A DNA stretch of 64,000 nt. It comes from RBG-13-66-14 sp964436465 (lineage in GTDB: Bacteria; RBG-13-66-14). The stretch covers positions 1 to 64,000 of the forward strand of contig CAYTCV010000001.1 in the NCBI GenBank assembly GCA_964436465.1, written 5' to 3'. Position numbers and translations under genes: made by a program. Under the pieces are notes generated by a model. That model did not search any database. It saw only the letters and a program-made list of their open reading frames with translations, and was not told where the DNA came from. Below are positions 57,265 through 64,000 of this stretch, piece after piece; position 1 is the first letter of the stretch, and every line of letters starts with the position of its first letter.

Positions 57265-59181
57265 TTGGTTTCACGGAAAAAGAAGAGGGATAAGGAACGG
57301 GCCGTCGGGACGGGCCTGTTGCTGCTCGTCGCCGGGGCCCTGTCTTTCGTCAGCCTGGTCGTCTTTCTGGATTCGGGCGCGCCGGAAAGTATCGGTGAGG
57401 CAAGCTCCGGTGTCGTCGGCGACCTGGGGCTGTCCTGGGGTCGGGCTCAGGTCTGGCTCTACGGTTACCTGGCCCTGGCGCTGGCCCTGGTCATCGTCTA
57501 TCTGGGGGTGGAGCTCCTGCGGGGGACGCGGGAGAAGCTCGGCCGGAGAATCATCGGCTTCCTCCTCCTGGTCACCTCCCTGGCGGTCCTCTTCGGCCTG
57601 ACCGGCGTGGGCGCGGCCGACACCCCGTGGCACGGTTACGGGGGGTGGGTCGGGGTTGGCATCGCCGAAGGGCTGCTCGGCGCCGTCGGCTCCCTGGGCA
57701 CCGTCGTTTTGGCACTCATCGGCCTGGTTTTCGGTTTTACCCTGTCCACCGGCGTCCGGCTCGCGGCCCTGGCCGGCGGCGTGTCCGGGGCGTTCCGTTG
57801 GACGGCGGGGAAGGTCGGACGCCTGTTCCGGGGCCGCGACTGGACGCGCGCGGTGCCCGAGGCCGCCGCGCCCGTCGAATCGGTTCCGGTGGAGCCGGTG
57901 CTCCCCGTCGAAGAGGTAAACCGAGCGCAGCGAGCTACGCCCCCGGCGAACCCCGAGCCTCCCGAGCCCGAGGCGGACGACGCGCAGGTTGCCGAGCTTC
58001 CCGAGTGGCAGCAGCCCGGGTCGAGCGCCGTACACGAGGCGCCGCCCCTGGACCTCCTCGGGCCCCTGAATCCGGATGACCGGCCGGACGACCCCGAGGA
58101 GCGCCTGGCCCGCGTAAGAATCCTCACGAGCTTCCTGGAGCAGAACCAGCTCGCGGCCAACGTGGTGGAATACACCGAAGGCCCCAGCCTGGGCCGTTTT
58201 GAGCTGCGCCTGGCCCCGGGGGTCCGAATCGCCTCCCTCGACCGCCTGCGGGCCGAGCTGGCGCTGGCGCTGGGGTGCAACCAGGTCCGCTTCGCCCCGA
58301 ATCCGGAGCGGGGCACGGTGTCGCTGGAGGTTCCGCTGGCCCGACGGCGGACGGTCCGGCTGCGCGAGCTCCTCGAGGAGCCCGGCTGGCAGGAGCACGA
58401 GAGCCCGCTGGCCTTCCCCGTGGGGCTGACCCAGGACGGCAAGGTCGTGGTGGCCGATTTCTGCGAGCTGCCGCACCTTTTGGTCGCGGGGACCACCGGC
58501 TCGGGCAAGAGCGTCTTCCTGAACGCGCTGCTCGTCTCGCTTCTGTGCCGGGTGGGCCCGAAGCACCTCCGGCTGGTGCTGGTGGACCCCGGGCGCGTGG
58601 AGCTGGCCCCCTACGACGGGCTGCCCCACCTCCTGACGCCGCCGGTGTACGAGCCCTACGGTGTGCTCGCCGTTCTGGGACGCCTGGTGGACGAGATGGA
58701 CCAGCGGTACACTCGGCTGTCGGCGGCCCGGTGCCGTTCCATCGCCGACTTCAACGCCACCGTGGGCGAGCGGAACGACACGCCGATGCCGTACATCGTC
58801 CTGGCGGTGGACGAGCTGGCCGAGCTGATGGCCGCCACCGGCAAGGCCCTGGAACAACCTTTGGCCCGGCTGGCCCAGATGTCGCGCGCCGTGGGAATCC
58901 ACCTCGTCGTCGCCACCCAGCGCCCCAGCGTGGACGTGGTGACCGGGGTGATGAAGGCCAACTTCCCCAGCCGCATAGCCTTCCAGGTCCGCTCGAAGAC
59001 CGACTCCCGGGTCATCCTGGACCAGGGCGGGGCCGAGGAACTGTCCGGGGGCGGGGACCTCCTGTTCCTCCCCGTGGGGGCGACGGAGCCGCTGCGGCTC
59101 CAGGGGGCCTACGTGGGCACGGCCGAGGTGGACGCCGTGGTGGGCTACTGGACTGGAACCGCCGGCCGGAAGCCCTCGTAG
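57265..59181 (+). CDS. ftsK: FtsK/SpoIIIE-type DNA translocase lacking the gamma domain
   Basis: A 638-residue protein. Residues ~15-200 hold about four membrane helices; a Pro/Glu-rich linker (200-260) leads to the alpha/beta motor. Walker A is GTTGSGKS, then VLVDPGRVELAPYDGLPHLL, AVDELAELM (Walker B) and HLVVATQRPSVDVVTGVMKANFPSRIAFQV. Motors of FtsK family end with a winged-helix gamma domain (~60 residues) that reads KOPS/SRS sequences; this one stops at WTGTAGRKPS, right after the motor. Chromosome dimer resolution via XerCD would therefore lack the usual loading and activation. TTG 57265 is the first start; no clear Shine-Dalgarno. Confidence 0.87.
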   Translation: MVSRKKKRDKERAVGTGLLLLVAGALSFVSLVVFLDSGAPESIGEASSGVVGDLGLSWGRAQVWLYGYLALALALVIVYLGVELLRGTREKLGRRIIGFLLLVTSLAVLFGLTGVGAADTPWHGYGGWVGVGIAEGLLGAVGSLGTVVLALIGLVFGFTLSTGVRLAALAGGVSGAFRWTAGKVGRLFRGRDWTRAVPEAAAPVESVPVEPVLPVEEVNRAQRATPPANPEPPEPEADDAQVAELPEWQQPGSSAVHEAPPLDLLGPLNPDDRPDDPEERLARVRILTSFLEQNQLAANVVEYTEGPSLGRFELRLAPGVRIASLDRLRAELALALGCNQVRFAPNPERGTVSLEVPLARRRTVRLRELLEEPGWQEHESPLAFPVGLTQDGKVVVADFCELPHLLVAGTTGSGKSVFLNALLVSLLCRVGPKHLRLVLVDPGRVELAPYDGLPHLLTPPVYEPYGVLAVLGRLVDEMDQRYTRLSAARCRSIADFNATVGERNDTPMPYIVLAVDELAELMAATGKALEQPLARLAQMSRAVGIHLVVATQRPSVDVVTGVMKANFPSRIAFQVRSKTDSRVILDQGGAEELSGGGDLLFLPVGATEPLRLQGAYVGTAEVDAVVGYWTGTAGRKPS

Positions 59182-59203
59182 CTCGAAAAAATACCGGAGT
59201 GCC

Positions 59204-59845
59204 ATGCGCCGAATAGCCCTTCTTGCGTTGCTCCTGACGTTCACCGCGGCCCTCGCCGGGGACCTGACCACGGAGGAGGTCGTGGCGCGGGTCAAGGCGT
59301 CCTACGCCGCCGCGCGCACCTTCACCTGCGACGTGCGCCGCGTAACCGCCTCCGGCATGCTCGGCCAGCGGCACGTCATGCGCGGCACGATGACGAGCCT
59401 GTTGCCCGACGAGTTCCGCATCGACTACGTCAGCCCCTTCGAGCAGTCCCTGGTCTGCAACGGCGAGACGGTCTGGCTCTACACGCCCCGCAACAACCAG
59501 GTCATCGTCTCCTCCGTGAACGACTACGCCGAGCGGGAGATGCTGGGGGACCTCATCGGCTATTTCGAGCGGGACTACGCCTACGAGCTGGCGGGCGAGG
59601 AAGAGGTGGACGGCTGCCGGACGGTGGTGCTGAAGATGACCGCCCTCGCCGCCGACAACCCCTACCCCCGCGGCCGGATTTGGATAGGCCTCGACACCTG
59701 GCTCCCGGCCGAGGTGGAGCTGACCGACGACATCGGGAACACGGTCTCCTACCGGCTGTCGAATATCCGGCTGAACGTGGCGGTGGACCGGTCCCTGTTC
59801 AATTTCACCCCGCCGCCCGGGGTCGAGACGGTGAGGGTGGACTAG
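59204..59845 (+). CDS. lolA: LolA-like outer-membrane lipoprotein carrier
   Basis: A 213-residue periplasmic protein with signal peptide 1-18 (ALAG). The LolA fold is seen in VVARVKASYAAARTFTCDVR, EFRIDYVSPFEQSLVCNGE, TVWLYTPRNNQVIVSS and VELTDDIGNTVSYRLSNIRLN. LolA carries lipoproteins from the inner-membrane LolCDE complex to the outer membrane. FtsK-LolA adjacency is a conserved arrangement in many diderms and supports the assignment. Its presence, with many lipoproteins here, indicates a functional outer membrane. The next ATG follows the stop directly. Confidence 0.9.
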   Translation: MRRIALLALLLTFTAALAGDLTTEEVVARVKASYAAARTFTCDVRRVTASGMLGQRHVMRGTMTSLLPDEFRIDYVSPFEQSLVCNGETVWLYTPRNNQVIVSSVNDYAEREMLGDLIGYFERDYAYELAGEEEVDGCRTVVLKMTALAADNPYPRGRIWIGLDTWLPAEVELTDDIGNTVSYRLSNIRLNVAVDRSLFNFTPPPGVETVRVD

Positions 59846-61216
59846 ATGGACGCGGGCGGCATTAAAAAAGAGCGTCTCCGGAAGAACCTGCGCACGACGG
59901 GGCTGGCCATACTTCTGGCCGGCGCCGGGCTGGTGCTGATTCTTCAGGGCGGACCGCTGGGCATCTTCTTCGGCATCCCCCTGGGGGCCGGGGGCCTGGT
60001 CGCCCTGGTTATCGGCCTCGTCTCGCTCGCCAAGGGAATTCTCGTACCGCCGCGCCGCTTCGCCTGCCCGCGCTGCAAAACGGAGCAGGGCGTCCTGCGC
60101 GACCTCCCCTGGACGCTCTGCGTGAATTGCGGGTTGCCCCTCGTCTTTTTAGGGGAAAAGTATCTGTCGCTCATCCACTGCGGGCGGTGCGGGGCGGAGT
60201 TCGGCGTGGGCGCCAGGCAGGACGCTCCGGTGGCCTGCCCCGACTGCGGCCAGCTCCACCTGGTAACCGGCGGCGACATCCAGCCCGACGGCGAGCACCG
60301 GGAGGCGCTCCGGCTGGAGGATTTCACCCCCGACGGGCTCTACTCGGGCGAGAAGGGGGACCTGCGCGTATCCCTGTTGAGCGGCCGGGGGCGCGTGTTC
60401 TTCGCGGAGAGAATTTCCGAAATGCTGGCCGAGAAGAGCACCGCCGTGGTCTGGGGAGAGCTGGTGGCCCGCACGCGCGCGTTGCGCCTCGCCTTCCGCC
60501 TGCTGGCCGAGGCGGCCGAAGCGGGGGACCTCGAATCCGCACCCGCCTTCTGGCCCATCCTGCGCGGCTGCGCCGTGAACACGGTCTACGCCTGGGCGCG
60601 CTACCTGGAGCTCACCGGCCCCCACGAGTTCCACGCCGCCGACGTCCCCGCGGAGTTCCCGCTGGGCGAAATCATCGAATGGCAGCACGACCTGACCCGC
60701 CGGCCCGGTTTCGGCGAGAAGTGGGACCTGGACGCCGCGGCGCTGGAGGAAAAGCCGCGGTGGTTCGGGGCGCCACGCCTGGAGTTGGAGGATTTCCGCG
60801 CCCTGGAGCGCCTGGCCCGGGAGATGGACCCGGAGAAGGGGATGCCCTCCCTGGACGAAGAGGAGCGGACGCGGCTTATAGACGCTTTCTCCCTCGACCG
60901 TCTGTCCGCGGGGAAACGGAGGCGCGTCGAGACGATTCTGGGCGAAAAGGGCGGCCGGGCCGCCGCCTTCTGCGACCTGTCTTACAACGGGAACGCCCGC
61001 TGCGGTCTGGTGCTCCTGGACGACGGCGGGTTGGCGGCCTACAACCGGGACGACGCGCGGTTCTACGCGCCAGACGAGATTGCCTCGGTCTACTTCACCG
61101 ACCGGAACCTCGTCGTCGAGCCGGTGGAGGGCGAGCCGTTCAAAGTCCCCGCCGGCATCCCCCGGGAGCGACACTCGTTCCTCCTCCTGCTCCGGTCGGG
61201 GGGCACACGTGGATAA
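59846..61216 (+). CDS. Two-helix zinc-ribbon membrane protein of unknown function
   Basis: A 456-residue protein. Two hydrophobic helices near the N-terminus (about 18-40 and 42-66) are followed by two Cys4 zinc ribbons: CPRCKTEQ...CVNC and CGRCGAEF...CPDC (residues ~74-135). The next ~300 residues are largely helical with charged segments (LRLAFRLLAEAAEAGDLES, RWFGAPRLELEDFRALERLARE). Near the end DLSYNGNARCGLVLLDDGGLAAYNRDD looks like a small beta domain. No family recognised. It starts directly after the lolA stop and overlaps rimO by 8 bases. Confidence 0.72.
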   Translation: MDAGGIKKERLRKNLRTTGLAILLAGAGLVLILQGGPLGIFFGIPLGAGGLVALVIGLVSLAKGILVPPRRFACPRCKTEQGVLRDLPWTLCVNCGLPLVFLGEKYLSLIHCGRCGAEFGVGARQDAPVACPDCGQLHLVTGGDIQPDGEHREALRLEDFTPDGLYSGEKGDLRVSLLSGRGRVFFAERISEMLAEKSTAVVWGELVARTRALRLAFRLLAEAAEAGDLESAPAFWPILRGCAVNTVYAWARYLELTGPHEFHAADVPAEFPLGEIIEWQHDLTRRPGFGEKWDLDAAALEEKPRWFGAPRLELEDFRALERLAREMDPEKGMPSLDEEERTRLIDAFSLDRLSAGKRRRVETILGEKGGRAAAFCDLSYNGNARCGLVLLDDGGLAAYNRDDARFYAPDEIASVYFTDRNLVVEPVEGEPFKVPAGIPRERHSFLLLLRSGGTRG

Positions 61217-62600
61217 AGATAAAGCCCCCAAGAGGGTCCATGTCGTCTCCCTGGGCTGCGCCAAGGCCCTGGTGGACACCGAGGTCATGCTGGCCCAACT
61301 CGAGCGGCGGGGGTATCTGCCGACCAACGACGAGGAGGCCGAGCTCTACCTCATCAACACCTGCGGTTTCCTGGAGGAGGCGCTGGAGGAGACTTTCGGC
61401 GAAATCGAGCGCCTGGTCGAGCTGAAAGAAGCGCACCCCGGCTCGCGGCTGGCCGTGGTGGGCTGCGCGTCCGAGGCGCTCAAAAAGGGGATGGCCGAGC
61501 GTTTCCCCCAGGCGGACCTCGTGGCCGGGACCGGGTCGCTGGCGCACATCGGCGAGCTGGTGGACCGCCTGGAGCGGCGCCGCAAGGCGCAGCCTACGGT
61601 CGAACCGCTCCTCGACTTTCCCCCGCCCGGCGGGGCCTACGACGGCAATCCCGACCCCCTCCCCGAGCGGGTGGCGCTCACCCTGCCGCACGTGGCCTAC
61701 CTCAAGCTGGCCGAGGGCTGCGACCTGGGCTGCACCTTCTGCGCCATCCCCGCCCTGCGCGGGCCCCAGCGGAGCCGGCCCGTGGAGCACCTTATCGCCG
61801 AGGCGGTGTCCCTGGTCGAGGAGGGGGTGCGGGAGCTGATTCTCGTCGCCCAGGAGACCACGGCCTACGGGCGGGACCTCTACGGCGAGCCGTCCCTCGT
61901 GCGGCTTCTGGCCGAGATGAGCCTCCAGTTGCCCGAGGACGACGTCTGGGTGCGGCTCCTCTACCCGAACCCCGCCCGGGTGGACGCGGAGCTGCTGGAG
62001 TGCATCGCCGCCTACCCCCAGCTCGCGCCGTACCTCGATTTCCCGTTCCAGCACGCCGACGGGTCCGTGCTCAAGTCCATGGGCCGACCCGGCGACGCGG
62101 AGACACTCGCCGAAATCATCGCCCGGGCGCGGGAGACCGTGCCGGGGCTGGTCCTGCGAGGAACCGCTCTGGTCGGCTTCCCCACCGAGGACGGGGCCGC
62201 CTTCGAGAGTCTGGTCCGCTTCGTGGAGCGGACCGGGTTCGACCACCTCGGGGTTTTCACCTACTCCGCCCGACCGGGGACGCGAGCCGCCGATGAGCTG
62301 GGCGACCCCGTGTCGCGGGAGATTAAGGAGCTGCGCGCCGAGGCGCTTCACGACCTCCAGGAAGCGGTTTCACTCGCCCGGAATGAATCCCTGGTGGGCA
62401 CGCAGGACGACGTGCTGGTGGACGCCGTCGCCGCGGGGGGGGCCGTTGCGCGGAGCCGCCGATTCTGTCCCGACGCGGACGGGGTGGTCGAGGTGGTCCT
62501 GCGGTCGGGACACGGATGGCTGCCCGGTGATTTCCGGCGCGTGACCTACACCGTGGCGGGGCCCTACGACCTCTTCGCCGAGCCGGTGATAGAAAAATGA
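61209..62600 (+). CDS. rimO: Ribosomal protein S12 methylthiotransferase RimO
   Basis: A 463-residue radical SAM enzyme that beta-methylthiolates Asp88 of ribosomal protein S12. The N-terminal UPF0004 domain binds the auxiliary cluster by C17, C52 and C86 (SLGCAKALVDTE, INTCGF, VVGCASE); the radical SAM motif is C171-x3-C175-x2-C178 (GCDLGCTFCAIP) followed by RGPQRSRPVE, and a TRAM domain ends the protein. SLGCAKALVDTE and GCDLGCTFCAIP separate RimO from the tRNA-acting MiaB. GTG 61209 follows a G-rich stretch and overlaps the zinc-ribbon gene by 8 bases. Confidence 0.93.
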   Translation: MDKDKAPKRVHVVSLGCAKALVDTEVMLAQLERRGYLPTNDEEAELYLINTCGFLEEALEETFGEIERLVELKEAHPGSRLAVVGCASEALKKGMAERFPQADLVAGTGSLAHIGELVDRLERRRKAQPTVEPLLDFPPPGGAYDGNPDPLPERVALTLPHVAYLKLAEGCDLGCTFCAIPALRGPQRSRPVEHLIAEAVSLVEEGVRELILVAQETTAYGRDLYGEPSLVRLLAEMSLQLPEDDVWVRLLYPNPARVDAELLECIAAYPQLAPYLDFPFQHADGSVLKSMGRPGDAETLAEIIARARETVPGLVLRGTALVGFPTEDGAAFESLVRFVERTGFDHLGVFTYSARPGTRAADELGDPVSREIKELRAEALHDLQEAVSLARNESLVGTQDDVLVDAVAAGGAVARSRRFCPDADGVVEVVLRSGHGWLPGDFRRVTYTVAGPYDLFAEPVIEK

Positions 62601-63196
62601 CGCTGCCGAATAAGTTGACCCTCGTCAGAATCGCCCTGGCCCCGCTCTTCGTGGTGGCGGTGAGCCTGGGACATTTTTATTCTTACCTGGCGGCGCTGGT
62701 CCTCCTGGCCCTGGCCGCCCTCACCGACCTGGCCGACGGCCGCATCGCGCGGAAAACGGGGACCCGGTCCGCTTTCGGGGAGTTCGCCGACCCCCTGGCC
62801 GACAAGCTCTTCGTCGTGACCGCCCTGGTCTCCTTCGCCGCCGTGGACGCGGTGCCCTGGTGGCTGGCGCTCATCGTGATTTGGCGCGAGCTCCTCGTCA
62901 CGACGCTGCGGGCCTACGCCGCCCATCGCGGCGTGGACATCCCGCCCTCCCGGCTGGGCAAGGCCAAGACCCTGCTGCAGATGGTCGCCGTGCTGGCGGT
63001 GCTGGCCTACCTGACGGCCCGAGCCGGCTTCCCCGTCCTCGGCGGGGAGTGGACCGAGGGCCTGGACCGCCTGTGCCGGATAATCTACCTGGCGATTCTG
63101 GGGCTTTCCGTGGTGCAGGCGGTCGTCTCCGGCGTACACTACATCTGGAACGCCAGGAAGCTCCTGCGGGGCGGAATCCGCGGGGAGGAGGACTGA
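62597..63196 (+). CDS. pgsA: CDP-diacylglycerol-glycerol-3-phosphate 3-phosphatidyltransferase
   Basis: A 199-residue CDP-alcohol phosphatidyltransferase. The catalytic motif D-x2-D-G-x2-A-R ... G-x3-D-x3-D is visible as DLADGRIAR followed by GEFADPLADK. The opening LPNKLTLVRIALAPLFV is typical of PgsA, which makes phosphatidylglycerophosphate. Five or six helices are present. It overlaps rimO by four bases (ATGA) and is followed by pgpA, which removes the phosphate, giving phosphatidylglycerol. The pair gives a complete two-step route. Confidence 0.95.
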   Translation: MTLPNKLTLVRIALAPLFVVAVSLGHFYSYLAALVLLALAALTDLADGRIARKTGTRSAFGEFADPLADKLFVVTALVSFAAVDAVPWWLALIVIWRELLVTTLRAYAAHRGVDIPPSRLGKAKTLLQMVAVLAVLAYLTARAGFPVLGGEWTEGLDRLCRIIYLAILGLSVVQAVVSGVHYIWNARKLLRGGIRGEED

Positions 63197-63197
63197 G

Positions 63198-63737
63198 ATG
63201 GCGTTGGTGAAGCGGACCCGAATTCCCGAAAAACCGCCGCTGCAGTGGTGGGAGTTTCCCTATCTGGCGGTGGCCAGCTTCGGCGGCACGGGGTTTTTTC
63301 CGCGGGCCTCGGGGACCGTCGCCAGCCTGGCGGCCTGCGTCATCTTCGTGCTGCTGCCCCCCTGGCCCTGGCTGGTCGGTGTTCTCGGTGCGTTGCTCTT
63401 CCTCTTCGGCGTCCCGGCCACGGGCTGGATGGCCCTCCGTTACCGCGATAACGACCCCAGCCAGGCCACCGTGGACGAGGGCGCGGTGATGCTTCTGATT
63501 CTCGCCTTCTTCCCCCGGGAATGGGGCTACCTGGCGGCGGCCTTCCTCCTCTTCCGCTTCTTCGACATCGCCAAGCTCCCGCCCTGCCGCCGCATCGAAC
63601 GCATGTCCGGCGGGTGGGGAATCATGCTCGACGACCTGGTGGCCGGTGTTTACGCCGCGGTCATCCTGGTCGTTATCCACCTGACGGATATAATGCCCGC
63701 CTGGGCCCGCGTCCCGTTACCCGACCTCTGGTTTTAG
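63198..63737 (+). CDS. pgpA: Phosphatidylglycerophosphatase A
   Basis: A 179-residue membrane phosphatase converting phosphatidylglycerophosphate to phosphatidylglycerol. ASFGGTGFFPRASGTVAS, FRFFDIAKLPPCRRIERM and GGWGIMLDDLVAGVYA are the PgpA signature regions. The acidic motif reads VDEGAVML where IDE-V(V/I)-G is usual, so the Asp-Glu pair is kept. It begins 1 base after the pgsA stop. The Cys in KLPPC is uncommon but not at the active site. Confidence 0.93.
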   Translation: MALVKRTRIPEKPPLQWWEFPYLAVASFGGTGFFPRASGTVASLAACVIFVLLPPWPWLVGVLGALLFLFGVPATGWMALRYRDNDPSQATVDEGAVMLLILAFFPREWGYLAAAFLLFRFFDIAKLPPCRRIERMSGGWGIMLDDLVAGVYAAVILVVIHLTDIMPAWARVPLPDLWF

Positions 63738-63747
63738 AGGAGCAGCC

Positions 63748-64000
63748 ATGCCCGACGAAGAACAGGTTTACAAAAGCCCCTTCGGCCAGTACATCGACGC
63801 CGTGGTATCGCCCGGCGAGGCCTTCCGCGGCCTGAAGTCCAGACCGCGCTGGCTCGTTTTCTTCCTCATCACCATCGCCGTTTCCATAGCCACCGTCCCC
63901 ATCATGATGCCCTACTCCGTCGCGGCCCAGCGGGATGCAATCAACGAAATTTTGAAGGAGAACCGGGACGCGATGCCCCCCGAGCAGGTCGCCCGGCTGG
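63748..64000 (+). CDS. Yip1-family-like membrane protein (3' end outside window)
   Basis: The first 84 codons are visible. ATG 63748 has AGAGGAG upstream. FGQYIDAVVSPGEAFRGLKSRPRW is typical of the N-terminus of bacterial Yip1-type proteins, followed by one helix (WLVFFLITIAVSIATVPIM) and a polar, helical stretch (RDAINEILKENRDAMPPEQVAR) like the loop before the next helices. Function of bacterial Yip1 proteins is unknown. It follows pgpA by 10 bases in the same operon. Confidence 0.7.
   Translation, partial: MPDEEQVYKSPFGQYIDAVVSPGEAFRGLKSRPRWLVFFLITIAVSIATVPIMMPYSVAAQRDAINEILKENRDAMPPEQVARL

Noticed and set aside
57271..59295. A 674-codon minus-strand frame across ftsK
   Set aside because: Shadow of a frame with Walker A and B motifs.

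Overview
The window reads as a piece of a high-GC, uncultivated diderm (Gram-negative type) bacterial genome. Outer-membrane physiology is indicated by a LolA-like lipoprotein carrier, a 739-residue secreted beta-barrel protein, about ten lipoproteins and a BtuF-like periplasmic binding protein. A run of exactly 100 N (5692-5791) is a scaffold gap, so this is probably a metagenome-assembled genome. No ribosomal RNA or lineage-defining marker is present. A candidate phylum of the Coatesbacteria kind fits the style of the genome, but that is only an impression. Coding density is high, about a quarter of the genes appear to start at TTG or GTG, and many promoters can be read by eye. Eight of them share an extended -10 element, TG-N-TA.

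Layout. 1-2953 (-): a truncated barrel-sandwich/KOW protein and GlmL, an ASKHA-fold protein linked to cobalamin mutases. 3718-9691 (+): methylthioadenosine phosphorylase, an NHL lipoprotein that runs into the gap, a MrfB-like exonuclease, MutL and an AtpZ-like protein, ending at a hairpin shared with the opposite strand. 19719-9753 (-): a probable nine-gene operon with a fumarase-type beta subunit, YmdB phosphodiesterase, CoA-disulfide-reductase-like flavoprotein, BtuF-like protein, ComF, an alpha-toroid protein, MrfA-like helicase, a small secreted protein and NfeD. 19866-24433 (+): TrmN6-like methyltransferase, lytic transglycosylase and an ABC exporter. 26821-24742 (-): SelB and the selenocysteine tRNA. 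26942-30512 (+): a GT-C glycosyltransferase and two DUF4097-type repeat proteins. 31017-30557 (-): RNase P RNA.

31054-33728 (-) holds a glycan-binding-type secreted protein and a radical SAM/SPASM enzyme. 33815-37239 (+) holds a protease-prodomain-like secreted peptide, a CBM9/DUF5916 outer-membrane protein and three tiny two-helix membrane proteins. 40190-37675 (-) is an aminotransferase-FolK-PanB operon. 42206-40582 (-) and 47622-43684 (-) are lipoprotein/TPR operons, the second ending in HemW, with a PQQ-propeller gene on its own strong promoter between them. 47830-50956 (+) carries a one-helix membrane protein, a low-complexity protein with five copies of a VPAFD motif, and MreB. 51143-56308 (+) is an envelope-glycan cassette (STT3-like, FAD oxidoreductase, GT4). 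56415 to the end (+) is a housekeeping operon: UppP, an FtsK without its gamma domain, LolA, a zinc-ribbon membrane protein, RimO, PgsA, PgpA and the start of a Yip1-type protein.

Three intergenic stretches (24.45-24.74, 37.24-37.67 and 40.20-40.58 kb) hold clusters of a palindromic GGGCGGG...CCCGCCC element, and a fourth (42.29-42.40 kb) a different hairpin family. The most original signals are the VPAFD-repeat protein beside mreB, the tandem DUF4097 pair with different repeat signatures, the three mini membrane proteins, the SelB-tRNA-Sec unit with its altered switch I, and the palindrome clusters, one copy of which looks like a working terminator.
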